A stretch of DNA of 64,000 nt from Alopecurus myosuroides (GCA_028641055.1 CM054057.1:577992610-578056609); one strand, 5' to 3'. Positions 43,466 to 54,918 are shown, counted from the first letter of the stretch. The notes: generated by a model from the letters alone, not told the origin. Translations and numbers: made by a program.

Positions 43466-44110
43466 ATTGGCGCCGGCCGCCTGTGGCCGCGCCGCCGCCC
43501 CCCTATTCTATATAGACAACGCCCCTAGCTACCCCCCCAAGAAACGGCCGGCCGCCTGTGGCCGCGCCGCCGCCCCTTATGCAAGTACGGCCGGCCGCCT
43601 GTGGCCGCGCCGCCCCTATGTAAGCAAGGCCCCTGGCCTTATTTTAATATAAGTTGTGTTCCCCTAATCTACTGTGTCCCTAGTCCATCCGGCCGGCGGA
43701 ACGCCGGCGGATCTGTCCACTCGTTCCCGCCGCCGGCAGGGCTTCGCCCAGCCATATCCACTCGTACCCGCCCCTGGGGTGTCCGCTCGGCCTGGAGAGA
43801 GGGCCGCGCTTTTTATACACTTGGGCCTTTAGTCCCGGCCCGTGCCACGAACCGGGACTAGAGCCCCTTTGGTCCCGGTTGGTACCACGGCCCGGGACCA
43901 AAAACAAATTTCGAATTTCGGTGGCACCCCTGCGCGCCCAAAATTTTTTAGCGCCAAAATTTAAAAAGTGTTAAGTTTGCACATTAACAACTTTTATATA
44001 CTTCCAAATTTGACAAAAATTCCAACATGAAAAATGCTAGAATTTGCAAAACTAATTTAAATCCATTTTTCGTTTAACTAAATAATTATTCTAACTATTG
44101 AAACTATTAA
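43466..44110. other. non-coding CACTA-2 interior
   Basis: GC-rich GGCCGCCTGTGGCCGCGCCG phrases repeated about three times (43477-43615), then a pair of CCCGG hairpins at 43818-43905 (TTTAGTCCCGGCCCGTG and TTTGGTCCCGGTTGGTACC), then AT-rich DNA. Confidence 0.6.
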
Positions 44111-44308
44111 TTATTTTTTCATTTGTATATAATTTGAATATAAATTATGGAAGTTATGGATGTAGCCTCTTTCTTGAGCAGCTGCACAGAAGTGCTTAGA
44201 ATCCACAAACTCCAGCTCTGTGTCATACAAATTTCTGGAAATTTCCACCCATACACTTTTTGGAGCTAGGGCCTCATTTTCATAGTAGAAGTAGGGTGGC
44301 TTGTTCAT
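44111..44308 (-). pseudogene. captured DRM-type DNA methyltransferase exon fragment
   Basis: The minus strand from 44308 reads NKPPYFYYENEALAPKSVW, then VEISRNLYDTELEFVDSKHF and CAAAQERGYIHN, after which the match ends. Plant DRM (domains rearranged) cytosine methyltransferases have a PPYFYYENVALAPKGVW..ISRFLYD..PEFVDS..FCAAARKRGYIHN block, recognised here from family knowledge. DRM enzymes carry out RNA-directed de novo DNA methylation. Only about 55 residues are present and there is no catalytic PCQ region. No stop interrupts the recognisable part. The fragment lies between the cargo ORF and the dead transposase of CACTA-2, so it looks like a gene piece captured by the element. Confidence 0.72.
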
Positions 44309-45312
44309 CCTCTAGAGTCGATGTCAGTCCTGGCTGCTTGTCCATCCTCTAGAGTCTGCTCTGCTCTGCTCTACTGTTCCTTGCGGCTCAGGTTGGTAAC
44401 GGTCAATGTTTGCGTATGCTTTGTGAACTTATGGTTTGATTTGAGAATTTCAAAACTTTGATTTGATAATCTTTTGGCCGGAAGCACCTAGCAATATCTT
44501 TTAAACCTTGTTTCTCTCCATATGCTATTTGTACTTCTCATCGGCTCTAATGTTTCTCTACCTGATTCTACTTCTCCTCTGCCTAGTTTACAGATGTTTG
44601 CTCTTTTCTGTAGATGTTTCTACACTGTAAAATGGGCATGTCCTGCGAAACATGCAGACAAGGCGCTGAGCACCACTACTGGGACATCTTGGACGATCAA
44701 GGCAAAGGTTTTTTCAAGATTACGCAATTCTATCATTAGTGAGAGACTTCACGTCGGCAATCTCAATTAAGTGCCAGTTTGTGTCTGATCCCACCAACCC
44801 CTCAGAATCCTCCTATTAACTTCACCTATCTCAACTGAAATCACTGTCTTCATGTGGATGCCAAGCCTGTGCAAAGCTATCTCTTCTCCTCCAATGCCTC
44901 AAATTAATATGGTGTGCCTGCAATATGTGCGCGGAATATATCGCTTGTTCTATACCGTGTGTCAACAGATACTACATATTAAAAGTAGTTATAATCCTGC
45001 AATATCTGTCAGGATGTTATCCGTACTATCACTTCGAAATGTATTCGGACATGGGTCATAGTTGTCAGCTATTTACCGGTCAATACAAAATACTAATCAA
45101 ACAGAACTATATGATCATGTATTCCACGCTTATTATTACACATCCAACATACGGGGAGAGAAAACAGAAAAGTGGGATGGTGGAACAATAATGCTTGCCA
45201 GCTTTTCTTCGTGTCCCTTGCTTATGATTGCTTCGGCCGTAACCATGGAGCATCTTCATTATTTAACGGGATGGTGGGGTCAGATTTCACTGTGAAGGGT
45301 GGAATTTCAACA
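44309..45312. other. CACTA-2 interior, mostly unassigned
   Basis: Contains two copies of TCCTCTAGAGTC (44310, 44345) and a CTGCTCTGCTCTGCTC run, a short possible B3-protein fragment (44632-44739), and otherwise sequence with many stops. Probably more captured or decayed gene pieces. Confidence 0.4.
44632..44739 (+). pseudogene. possible B3-domain protein N-terminal fragment
   Basis: Reads MGMSCETCRQGAEHHYWDIL then DDQGKGFFKIT before a stop. Plant B3-domain proteins often begin with a Cys-x2-Cys..HYYW..DD..RFFK..MxGDF stretch. The resemblance covers about 30 residues and stops before the B3 fold. Could be chance; a protein search would decide. Confidence 0.35.
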
Positions 45313-48300
45313 AACTTATTATAATCTTCTGACATGTCTGTCGTGTCCTCGATTCCCACGATTTCTTTTCCCTGAGAGAACTATGTGACGCTTCGGCTCA
45401 TCGTATGATGAAATTGTTCCCTTATTTTTTCTTTTCTTCGGTCTGGAAGACATGTCCTTCACATAGAAGACCTGAGCCACATCATTGGCTAGAACGAATG
45501 GTTCGTCATTGTAACCAATACAGTTGAGATCCACTGTTGTCATTCCATAAAGCGGGTCTACCTTTACCCCTTCTCCATTCAGGTTGACCCATTTGCACTT
45601 GAACAAAGGGACCTTAAAAGAAGGTCCATAGTCAAGTTCCCATATCTCCTCTATGTAACCATAGTATGTGTCAGTTTTTCCATTCTCGTTTGTTGTATCA
45701 AAGCGGACACCACTGTTTTGGTTGGTGCTCTTCTTATCTTGGGAGCTCGTGTAAAATGTATTTCCATTTATCTCGTACCCTTGAAAACTCCCAATAGTCG
45801 AAGATGGTGACCCTGCCAACATGTAGCTGATCTTCAACAGTGGTGTCATTTATAAGACGTGTTTGCAACCAACTTCCGAAAGTCTCCATGTGTTCGCGTT
45901 TAATCCATGAGTCATCCTTCCCCGGGTTTGCAGACCGTACAATATTCTTGTGTTCCTCGACATACGTAGCCATGAACAAAGAATTTTGTAGAACTGTGTA
46001 GTGTGCTTTGGTCAAAGAATGCCCGTCCCTAGGTATCATTGTTTTCTTTCCCAGCGTTCCTTTTCCCTCAGTCTCCCCTCATGCCGCGATTCAGGAACAC
46101 CAATTGTCTTAAGGTCAGGAATAAAGTCAACACAGAACCCAATGACCTCCTCTGTTCCATAGCCCTTCGAGATGCTTCCTTCTGGCCTAGCACGGTTATG
46201 AACATATTTCTTCAAGACTCCCATGAACCTCTCAAAGGGGAACATATTGTGTAGAAAGACCGGACCGAGAATATGAATCTCTTCACATAGGTGAACAAGG
46301 AGATGAGTCATAATGTTGAAGAAGGATGGTGGGAACAACAACTCAAAACTAACAAGACACTGGACCACATCCCTCTGTAATCTTGTCAGAATTTCTGGAT
46401 CGATTACCTTCTGAGATATTGCGTTCATGAATGCATATAGCTTCACAATGGGTACTCGAACATTTTCCGGTAGAAGCCCCCTCAATGCAATCGGAAGCAA
46501 TTGCGTCATAATCACGTGGCAGTCATGAGACTTTAGGTTTTGGAATTTTTTCTCTGCCATGTTTATTATCCCCTTTATATTCGACGAGAAGCCAGACGGA
46601 ACCTTGATACTGTAAAGGACTTCAAAGAATATTTCCTTCTCTGCTTTAGTAAGAGCGTAGCTGCTTAAGGAATGGCGCCCTGTATCTGTGTGCTTGTTGC
46701 TTGGGTCTTTCATACGTTGCTGGACCTCCCGTGCTTCAGGCGTATCTTTTGACTTCCCATACACGCCCAGGAAGCATAGCAGATTGACACATAGATTCTT
46801 TGTCACGTGCATCACGTCGATCGAAGACCGGACATCTAAAACTTTCCAATAGGGTAGCTCCCAAAATATTTTCTTCTTCCACATGGGTGCCCGCTTATCA
46901 GGGCCGTACGGAACTGGTTGGCTGCCAGCAGCCTTACCAAAGATTACTTCTAGGTCCTTGACCATATCGAATATATCATTACCACTACGGAGCTCAGGCT
47001 TCTTTCGGGTTATCTGCCTCACCTCTGAAATGCTTCCCTCCTTTTTTCCTTAAGGGATGCTTGATCGGAAGAAATCTACGATGCCCCAGGTATACAACCT
47101 TTTTACATTTATCCAAAAAAACACTGTCAGTCTTATCTAAAACAGTGTGTGCATGCATTGTATCCCTTGTTTGTATGACCGGAAATGTTACTAAGAGCTG
47201 GCCAATCATTGATGGTCACGAAAAGCAACGCCCGTAGGTCAAATGGCTTTTGTTCGTTCTCATCCCACACACGTACACCTGGTTTGCCCCACAGTTTAAG
47301 AGTGCTTCCACTAATGGCCTTAGATACACATCAATGTCGTTGCCAGGTTGCCTCGGGCCTTGGATGAACTGGCATCATAATGAACTTGCGCTTCATGCAC
47401 AACCAAGGAGGAAGGTTGTACATACATAGAGTTACAGGCCAAGTGCTATGACTGGAGCTCTGCTCCCCAAAAGGATTAAAGCCATCTGTACTTAGACCAA
47501 ACCATAAGTTTCTCGCCTCTCCTGCAAAGTCTGGAAAGTCTCTCTCGATCTTTCTCCACTGCGATCCATCGGCGGGGTGCCTCAACTTTCCATCTTTCTT
47601 ACGGTCTTCTTTGTGCCATCGCAACAACCTAGCATGCTCTTGTTTCTAAACAGACGTTTCAGCCGTGGTATTATAGGAGCATACCACATCACCTTAGCAG
47701 GAACCCTCTTACGGGGGGGCTCGCCGTCAACATCACCAGGATCATCTGCTCTGATCTTATACCGCAGTGCAGTGCATATCGGACATTCATCCAAATTCTC
47801 ATACTTCTCACCGCGGAAGAGAATGCAGTCATTAATGCATGCATGTATCTTCTGCACATCTAATCCTAGAGGGCAGAGAGCTTTCTTTGCTTCGTACGTA
47901 CTCTCAGGCAATTCGTTATCCTTTGGAAGTTTTGGCTTCATTAGTTGAAGTAAAGTCTCAAATGCCTTGTCAGTCACACCGTTTTGTGCCTTCCATTTCA
48001 GCAACTCCAGTGTGGTACCGAGCTTTGTGCTACCATCTTCGCAATTTGGGTATAACAATTTTTTGTGATCCTGTAACATGTTGTCCAGTTTCAACCTCTC
48101 CAATCTATTTTCACAGTCTTCCCTTGCATCAGCAATAACTCGGCCAAGATCATCATCGGGCTCTTCTGATGCCTGTTCTTGATCACCTCCTTCTTCTGCA
48201 TTCTCTTCCATTGCAGTATCGTCGTATTCAGGGAACAAAGTATCTTCTTCTTCTTCTTCATCGTCTTCCATCACAACCCCTCTTTCTCCATGCTTGGTCC

Positions 48301-48514
48301 AGCAATTATAGCTGGGCATGAAACCTCTCCGAAGTAGATGGCCGTGAAGGATTCTTTCGGAAGAATGTTCTCTGACGTTCCGACAATCAACACATGGGCA
48401 ACACATGAAGCCATTATCTTTGTTCGCCTGAGCTACAGAAAGAAATGCATTCAGGCCTGCCATATACTCGGAGGTGCGTCGGTCACCGTACATCCATCGC
48501 TGCCGTGCATCCAT
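45313..48514 (-). pseudogene. TNP2-type CACTA transposase of CACTA-2, decayed
   Basis: Starts at 48514 (MDARQRWMYGDRR), just after an acceptor-like TGCAG. The first 310 codons are open: an acidic linker, CPNCEDG/CINDCILF, and RVPAKVMWYAPIIPRLKRLF. Then a one-base loss (about 47630) leads to HPADGSQW..FGLSTDGFNPFG..SSSHSTWP..NLPPWLCMKRK, stops near 47331, NDWP.. and GHRRFLPIKHPL from 47209, and an open stretch 47022-46036 (WELPYWKVLDVRSSIDVMHV, LPIALRGLLPENVRVPIVKL, FNIMTHLLVHL). Further frames at 46039 and 45849 carry the DUF4216-like part (YYGYIEEIWELDYGPSFKVP). At least five frame changes. Homologous to the CACTA-1 transposase and useful for spotting the deletion there. Confidence 0.9.
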
Positions 48515-48759
48515 CTGCATCATATAATTAAGTTTATCAAAATACATATTAATACAGAGATAACCATAGTACATCGACAAATAATACTTTTTTATGTATC
48601 AGTTACAGATGAAAAAGATAATTTGTTAACCTCGGTCGAAGAAACCATTTTCAGTGAGCTTGTGTGCGTCTCGGGAATTTCGTCGAACACCTCGTGTGCA
48701 TAGTAAAAAAAAAACAGCAACACCGCACTCTCTCACACCTCCAAGCAAAAAAAAAAGAT

Positions 48760-49066
48760 GGAAGGAGGGGGGGGGGCTGGGGCAGTATATATAGGGGAAG
48801 GGGGCATTGGTCCCGGTTCGTGGACTGAACCGGGACAACAGGTCATGCGCGTGCCACGTGGCCTGTGGCTAGGCATTGGTCCCGGTCCGTGGCACGAGCC
48901 GGGACTGATATGCCCCCCCACGAACCGGGACCAATGCGCCCAGGCGATTCCTGTTGCCCCGGGCGCACGAACCGGGACCAATGCAGGGCATTTGTCCCGG
49001 ATTTGGTTGCAACCGGGACAGCTGCCCCCCGGCCCCCCTGGACGAGAGGGGTTGTTTCCACTAGTG
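48760..49066. repeat. CACTA-2 right subterminal repeats
   Basis: Four or more copies of TTGGTCCCGGTTCGTGG or its reverse CCACGAACCGGGACCAATG, then TTTGTCCCGG and CAACCGGGACAG, ending at the CACTAGTG terminus. Confidence 0.88.
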
Positions 49067-49487
49067 AACGCCTTTTCTGTGCATTCCCCTAGACTATACA
49101 AGCCTTCCGTCATTGTTGTCCGGTACTATCAATTGATGAGACCTTTCTCACCGGAAAGTACAAGTGGACACTACTGGTGGCGATCGCAACAGACGCAAAT
49201 AACCAGCTCCTTCCTATTGCATATGCTTTGGTCGAGAGCGAGAACAGAGATAGCTGGTTGTGGTTCCTGAGTTGCATCAAGATGGGAGTCGTGCCAGATC
49301 GGGCCGATGTTTGCATCGTCTCCGATCGAAACACGGGGCTATTGAGCGCGCTTGATGCAATCAAGCAGTCGACGGACCCTAACTGGGGATGGCCCGATCT
49401 AGATACAAGGTGGTGTATGCGACATTTGGCCGCTAATTTTTACTCAAAGTTCAAGAATAAGGATTAGTTCAAGCAATTCAAGAGGAT
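49067..49487 (+). pseudogene. Mutator-like transposase, C-terminal half
   Basis: After one AAC copy the codons resume in the frame left at 41683. They give LFCAFP, a TAG stop, then RHCCPVLSIDETFLTGKYKW, LLVAIATDANNQLLPIAYAL, DVCIVSDRNTGLLSAL and WCMRHLAANFYSKFKNKD. This is the MULE transposase domain with its first two catalytic Asp positions (SID and SDR) and the C-x2-H motif. The third acidic residue would lie further downstream but the match ends at about 49487. So the protein is cut at its C-terminus and also carries stops at about 49093 and 49465. Confidence 0.88.
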
Positions 49488-49860
49488 GTACATGCAAAAA
49501 GCAATTCAAGAGCAAGACGTCTACAACGCCAACAATGACGACGACCAAGATGGTGATGGCGCCAGTGACGATGTGGAAGAAATCGGCAAGGATGGGAAGA
49601 CAAAGAAGAAGAAGGGTGGAACCTGTGGCATAGTGTGGACCGTCAAAAAGGACGAGTGCTTGATTGACTCGTGGAGTGCCATTACCCATGACGTGATCAC
49701 GGGAGCCAACCAAACAAGCGACTCCTAATGGAAGTGTATCATGTCGGTTTTTGATGAGCGCAGGTACCACCCGCCATATGTGGAGGTTGTTATGGACCGC
49801 AATCAAAGTGCGCTAACCAATAGATGGTCCGCAATCCAAAAGTCGGTGAACAAGTTTTGA
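49488..49860 (+). pseudogene. trihelix/Myb-like protein fragment (Harbinger-associated type)
   Basis: After an acidic Asp-rich and Lys-rich linker, the frame reads WTVKKDECLIDSWSAITHDV, a TAA stop, WKCIMSVFDERR, then LTNRWSAIQKSVNKF and TGA. The pattern (W-T-x-x-x-D-x-x-L-x-x-x-W, W-K-x-I, L-x-N-R-W-x-x-I-x-K-x-V-x-K-F) is that of the Myb/trihelix-like second protein of plant PIF/Harbinger elements and related host genes. It abuts the truncated Mutator-like gene without a clear border. Confidence 0.6.
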
Positions 49861-51006
49861 GGAACCTCTCACATGATCGATCCTCTGCTGGTTCAATCTT
49901 CAACGTGTCTTTGCACGCCAGGTCTTGTTCAGGTGTTTGCAGCTGCTAGGTCTTAGAGCATCTCCCGTCCCCCTCCCCCCCGTTAGGCGCCAGGATGGCC
50001 ACTGGAGATGGCCCTTTGGGGCTGTCCGGACAGGAAGACGACTTTTGGGGGCGTCGCTTCCCACTCGGAGCCTCAACAGAGCGTCCCAATTTTTTAAAAC
50101 AAAACTCAAATTTAAACTTTAATTTTATTCAATTTTTTAGGAAATATTACATAATTGGAACAAAATTTAAACTGAAAATTAAAATTAAACTAAATTCGAC
50201 GTGTTCACTGGTAGAACACGTCGAAGTCTTCCTCCTACACGTTGTAGCCGCCTTCATCCCTCCCGTCCTCACCTGGAGAGGGCGCCCGGTTGCCGCCGCA
50301 TCGTCCTCCCTTGGCCGCTGAGGAGAATACGACGTCGCCTTCTAGGCTAATGATCGGCGCGCAGGTGATCTGCGTGTGGTCGTAAAAGGACCACGCGCGC
50401 CGCGTGCTCTCGCAGCACCACCGGCGTATTGAACGACTCGTTGAAGGCCGCCGCATGTTCCTCGAGGTCGTCCGGCTTCGCCATTGAGCGCTGGAGGACC
50501 AACATCTCGGCGAACAATGTGGAGACAGACGCCTCTGTCTTCACCTCTACCTTGGCTTCTTCGGCGGCTATGAAGCGGAAAACAAAGCTATGGGCATGTC
50601 TAGGTATTTCTTAAGATGCTAGATGATTGAAAAGATTAGATGTCCTTATATATATAAGCATATATCTCTCTGTCATGGGCACTCTTCTGTTGAATATAAA
50701 AATGATAGTGTATTTTAAGCATGGTTAGCACCGATCAGTACTAAGCAGATATGTTTATTACAAATAGAACCAACTATGAGCTGCTCCATATAGATAGATA
50801 GCAACCCAAGACAGGTTTTCCATATATGAATCTCCTCCAAACTGAGAGCTGTTATAACAGCAACTCTCAACTCAATAAACCAAGTTTAATAAGGTCAAAC
50901 AAAAAGTAACTAATAACAAAGCCGTGCTTACCCGGAACGCATCGGGACCACGTGCCCTCGGCCAACGCCGATGGCCAACCCCATGACCTTCACGAGCGGC
51001 ACAGAG
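49861..51006. other. unassigned region left of Copia-3
   Basis: Contains TTA followed by GAGCATCTCC (49953-49965), which resembles a Harbinger/Tourist-type end with its TTA duplication, but no partner end was found. 50235-50600 has a GC-rich minus-strand frame without a recognised domain (for example LFAEMLVLQRSMAKPDDLEE). 50640-50900 is AT-rich. Confidence 0.35.
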
Positions 51007-51155
51007 TGTAAAACAACGGATGCACTTTGGGGGAGGCCTCAACGCATACGGCGTGGGCTCCAGGTTTCTCATATATATATATCACAAGACGATTTACATG
51101 TGGGGTCAAATACAAGTTATGTTAACTACAACACCTATTACGTATTAATATGATA
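51007..51155 (-). repeat. Copia-3 3' LTR
   Basis: 149 bp, TGTAAAACAACGG to TTAATATGATA (plus strand), with the end CA mutated to TA. The adjacent 51156-51166 reads TTGAGGGGGGC on the minus strand, the polypurine tract. Contains CATATATATATATC, a TATA-like run. Confidence 0.85.
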
Positions 51156-51167
51156 GCCCCCCTCAAT

Positions 51168-54100
51168 ATCAACCATGGACATATTGAGATTGCACTTACA
51201 CTCTTCAAACAGAGGAAGAGGTAGAATATCTGCAACTTGATCTTTGGAAGATACAAACCGAATCTGCAGAAGTTTCTGAGCAACCCTCTCACGAACAAAA
51301 TGAAAATCAATTTCAATATGCTTTGTCCGTGTATGAAAGACTGGATTTGACGAAAGATAGGTAGCACCAATGTTGTCACACCATAAAATAGGTGGGGATT
51401 GTTGTCGAACTCCAAGTTCCTTTAGCAACCCCTCAATCCAGATAACCTCATCTGTGGCATTAGCAACTGCCTTATATTCTACTTCTGTACTAGAGCGAGA
51501 GACAATAGGTTGTTTGCGAGCACTCCACGCAATCAAGTTACCTCCATAAAATACAGCGAAGCCCCCCGTGGATCGAGGGTCATCCACATCACCAGCCCAA
51601 TCCACATCAGAGAAGGCAGAGATAGCCGTCGAGTTGGAGGAGCGGAGAAGCAAACCATGTCCAATAGTATGCTTCACACACCGAAGAATTCTTTTAACAT
51701 CCACAAGATGATCTTCAGTAGGAGTGTGCAGAAACTGACAAACTCGATTTACCGCAAAAGAGATGTCAGGTCGAGCCAGAGTGAGGTATTGAAGCCCTCC
51801 AACAATGCTACAATAATCAGTAGCATCATCAGCCCCAAGAGGAGGACTATCCGCATGAAACAGCTTGGTGGTCGCAGACATAGGAGTGATTGCAATATTG
51901 CACTTAAGAAGACCAACACGCTTGAGCAAATCTGTAGCATACTTCTGTTGAGTAATGTTGAGACCAACTGAACACCGAGCAACTTCCAACCCAAGAAAAT
52001 AGTGTAGAGGACCAAGATCTTTGACTGCAAACTCTTGACGAAGGCCAAGAACCAGACGATCAACTGCATTGGACAGAGAGTTGGGTACAATGATGTCATC
52101 AACGTAGACAAGAAGGTACATAGTCACGCCAGGCCGCTGAAGAATAAATAAAGACGTGTCAGCTGTGGATGGTGAGAACCCATGCTGACGAAGAACAGCT
52201 CCCAGTCGACAGTCGACAGAGATGATGAGGACGCTCAGGATCCTCAAATCCAGGTGGCTGTCTCATAAACACTTCCTCCTCAAGAATTCCATGAAGAAAT
52301 GCATTCTGAACATCTAACTGACGGAGAGACCAGCCACGGGAAACAGCAATAGAGAGCAACAAACGGATCGTTGTAGGCTTGACCACTGGACTGAACGTAT
52401 CCTCATAATCCAGACCATAGCATTGTTTGAATCCCTTGGCAACCAGCCGAGCTTTGTAGCGCTCAATTTTACCATTAGCATGACGTTTCACTTTGAATAT
52501 CCACTTCGAGTCAATGACATTGATACCAGGAGTGGGAGGAACAAGATGCCAGGTATTATTCTGAATTAAGGCTGAATACTCTTGCTCCATAGCAGCTCGC
52601 CAATGAGGAACACCAAGAGCAGCACGAAAATGGCGCGGCTCGGACAGAGGGTCGACAGCAACATCAGTCATGCACTTAGCAAGCCACGCGACACTGCCAT
52701 CGGTGTGTTTCTTCGGTTGGCGCACACCGCGTCTGAGACGCGTGACCGGGCGCAGAGAATCCGGGGGTGCAGCATGGGCTGGAGGCGGACTCGGCGCAGA
52801 GGATCCGGGCACGGAGCTCGATGACGATTCTGCCGGCGCAGAGGCAGCAGGGGACATGACATGCGAAGATGCATCTGTCGCTGTCGCAGGCGAGGCTGCG
52901 GCTGTCGGAGAGCCGGGAGCAGATCCTGGGCACGCCGCGGTGGGGCCCGCAGGTGACGACAGCGTGTGCGCGGGGCGGGGCTGCTCCAGTGACCCGCATG
53001 CAGGGGCACCCGTCCGGTGTAGTGGACCAGGTGCAGGGACGCCGCCATGCACGGGCGTGTGCATGCGATTGTCGTCCGCGAGTGGTGCAACAGCCTCATG
53101 CGATGACGTGGCGTGATAAGGCCCGAAAACACCTCAAGACGAGCTCCTCTACCTGTACCTGCACCATGGTTAGGGAGCGAAACAGGGGCATGCGTAATAT
53201 CATCAAATTGATCAAGCGAGGTGGGTGAAGGTGATAATGATGGTGAAGATGTGGAGGAGGGCAAGTTAGAGAAGGGAAAATCATGCTCGTCAAATACAAC
53301 ATCACAGCTATTGTAGACACGGTTGCTAGGAACATGTAGACACTTATATCCTTTATGAAGTGGACTATAACCCAAGAACACACATTTCTTGGACCGAAAC
53401 TCTAACTTGTGTTTGTTATACGGGCGAAGGTTGGGCCAACACGCGCACCCAAAAACTTTAAAGAAAGTGTAATCAGGAACTTCACCCAATAACCGCTCAA
53501 TGGGGGTTTTCATGTCAAGAACTTGAGTAAGCATGCGATTTATGAGAAAACAAGCTGTGACAAAAGCATCACTCCAATAGCAAAACGGGAGAGATGCATG
53601 AGCAAGAAGGGTAACGCTTGTTTCTACAATGTGTCGGTGCTTGCGCTCGGCACTACCATTCTGTTGGTGGGTGTGTGGACATGACACTAGGTGAGTAATA
53701 CCAAGTTTTTGAAAGAACTCACACAGTTTAATTTACTCACCCCCCCCCCCCTCATCAGATTGAACATGTTTGATTTGATACCCAAGAAGACGCTCCACAT
53801 GAGCCTGAAACTGACGGAACACTTCAAAGACATCACTTTTTCGTTTAATCAAATAAAGCCATGTAAAACGACTGTAAGCATCCACAAAACTCATATAGTA
53901 TGTGTGTCCACTAATAGATGGCTGGGCAGGACCCCAAACATCAGAATAAATAAGTTCCAACGGAGAGTTTATTACATAAGTGAAAATAGGAAACGGTAAC
54001 TGATGACTCTTGCCCTGTTGACAGGCATCCCAAACTGAAACTATTTTATTGGACTCAGATGGTAATTGGTGATGACGAAGCACATGTTGCACAACTTATG

Positions 54101-54640
54101 TAGACGGATGGCCTAAGCGAGCATGCCTCTGTGACGACGAGGCTTCAAGAGCGCTGAATGCTTGTTTGGTGGGTGAGGCGTCAAGGACGTATAGGCCACC
54201 GCGGACACGCCCTCTAAGCAGTATGGCCCCCGTAAGTAGGTCCTTTACAAAAAGAATATTAGGATGGAACTCAATGTAAACACGATTATCAGAAGTAAAA
54301 CGACGAACAGAGAGGAGATTTTTAGTGACACGAGGAACATGCAACACATGACGAAGATGGAGAGGCCTAGATGAAGAAGTGGGGATTATAGCTTGACCAA
54401 CATGAGAAATACGCATACCTTCCCCGTTGGCAGTGTGAACTTGCTCCATCCCCTGGTACGGCTCCTGCATTTGTAGCTTCTCCAACTGACCAGTGAGATG
54501 ATCAGTAGCCCCGGTATCGGCATACCAAGCAGGATCCACCGGGAGGGTCGAGGTTTGGCCCTGCGGTGGTTGATAGACATGATTTGCTTGGGCAAGTTGG
54601 CGTTCGAGGAAACGACCATCATTGCCTACACCCAGAAAGG
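51168..54640 (-). pseudogene. Copia-3 pol, inactivated
   Basis: In minus-strand order: protease with an intact D-T-G-A motif (about 54520), a GAG-pre-integrase region with H-x-R-L-G-H, integrase pieces (54092-53733 and 53687 onward, with the frame broken at a run of Cs near 53745), a Ser/Pro-rich linker, reverse transcriptase (53064-52159 and 52247-51138 with YVDD), and RNase H to about 51168. Stops or shifts at about 54094, 53745, 52860 and 52200. gag is almost wholly absent. Confidence 0.88.
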
Positions 54641-54651
54641 ATTTGTGGAAC

Positions 54652-54710
54652 CATGTGGGGTCAAATACAAGTTATGTTAACTACAACACCTATTACGTAT
54701 TAATCTGACA
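54652..54710 (-). repeat. Copia-3 5' LTR stub
   Basis: 59 bp matching the outer end of the 3' LTR (CATGTGGGGTCAAATACAAG to TTAATCTGACA), fused at 54652 to coding sequence. Confidence 0.85.
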
Positions 54711-54812
54711 CAGAGATCAGCAGTTAGCAAGTTTGGAGGAGATGAGCCAGGATGGAACACGGCCGAATCAATGTACCTATCCGGTTTCAATCCGTTTGGC
54801 ACGGCATCATCC

Positions 54813-54822
54813 TTATATATAT
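54813..54822 (+). promoter_or_regulatory. TATA box of F-box gene C
   Basis: TTATATATAT about 100 bp before the ATG at 54919. Confidence 0.5.
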
Positions 54823-54918
54823 CGCAGCCGTACATAAAACTAAGTCATCATCAATCGCCTGTCGATCGAGAAGGGTGACACCTCCGCCAATAAATTCCTC
54901 GTGCGTCCGCACGCTGCC

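Larger units (their letters stand above)
41684..49066 (-). mobile_element. CACTA-2, complete 7.4-kb En/Spm element
   Basis: The termini are CACTAGTGGAAACAGGG (left) and, reversed, CACTAGTGGAAACAACC (right), identical over 14 bp. The 3-bp duplication AAC flanks it (41681-41683 and 49067-49069). Subterminal CCCGGTT repeats lie at both ends. The transposase is on the minus strand (48514 to about 45313) and the cargo ORF on the plus strand near the left end, with gene fragments between. Inserted into the Mutator-like transposase gene. Confidence 0.93.
51007..54710 (-). mobile_element. Copia-3, internally deleted Ty1/Copia element
   Basis: The 3' LTR is 149 bp (51007-51155), and only 59 bp of the 5' LTR remain (54652-54710). 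The 5-bp duplication CAGAG is intact on both sides (51002-51006 and 54711-54715). The rest of the 5' LTR, the primer site and most of gag are missing, with the LTR stub fused directly to coding sequence. So this is a later internal deletion rather than a truncated insertion. Confidence 0.88.

Noticed and set aside
49953..49965. Harbinger/Tourist terminus (TTA plus GAGCATCTCC)
   Set aside because: No matching opposite end found; kept only as a remark.
51098..54710. 53-59-bp direct repeat around Copia-3 as a host duplication
   Set aside because: It lies inside a CAGAG duplication and next to a polypurine tract, so it is LTR sequence.
54901..54918. Upstream start for F-box gene C
   Set aside because: Only a GTG; the ATG at 54919 has a good context and matches relatives.
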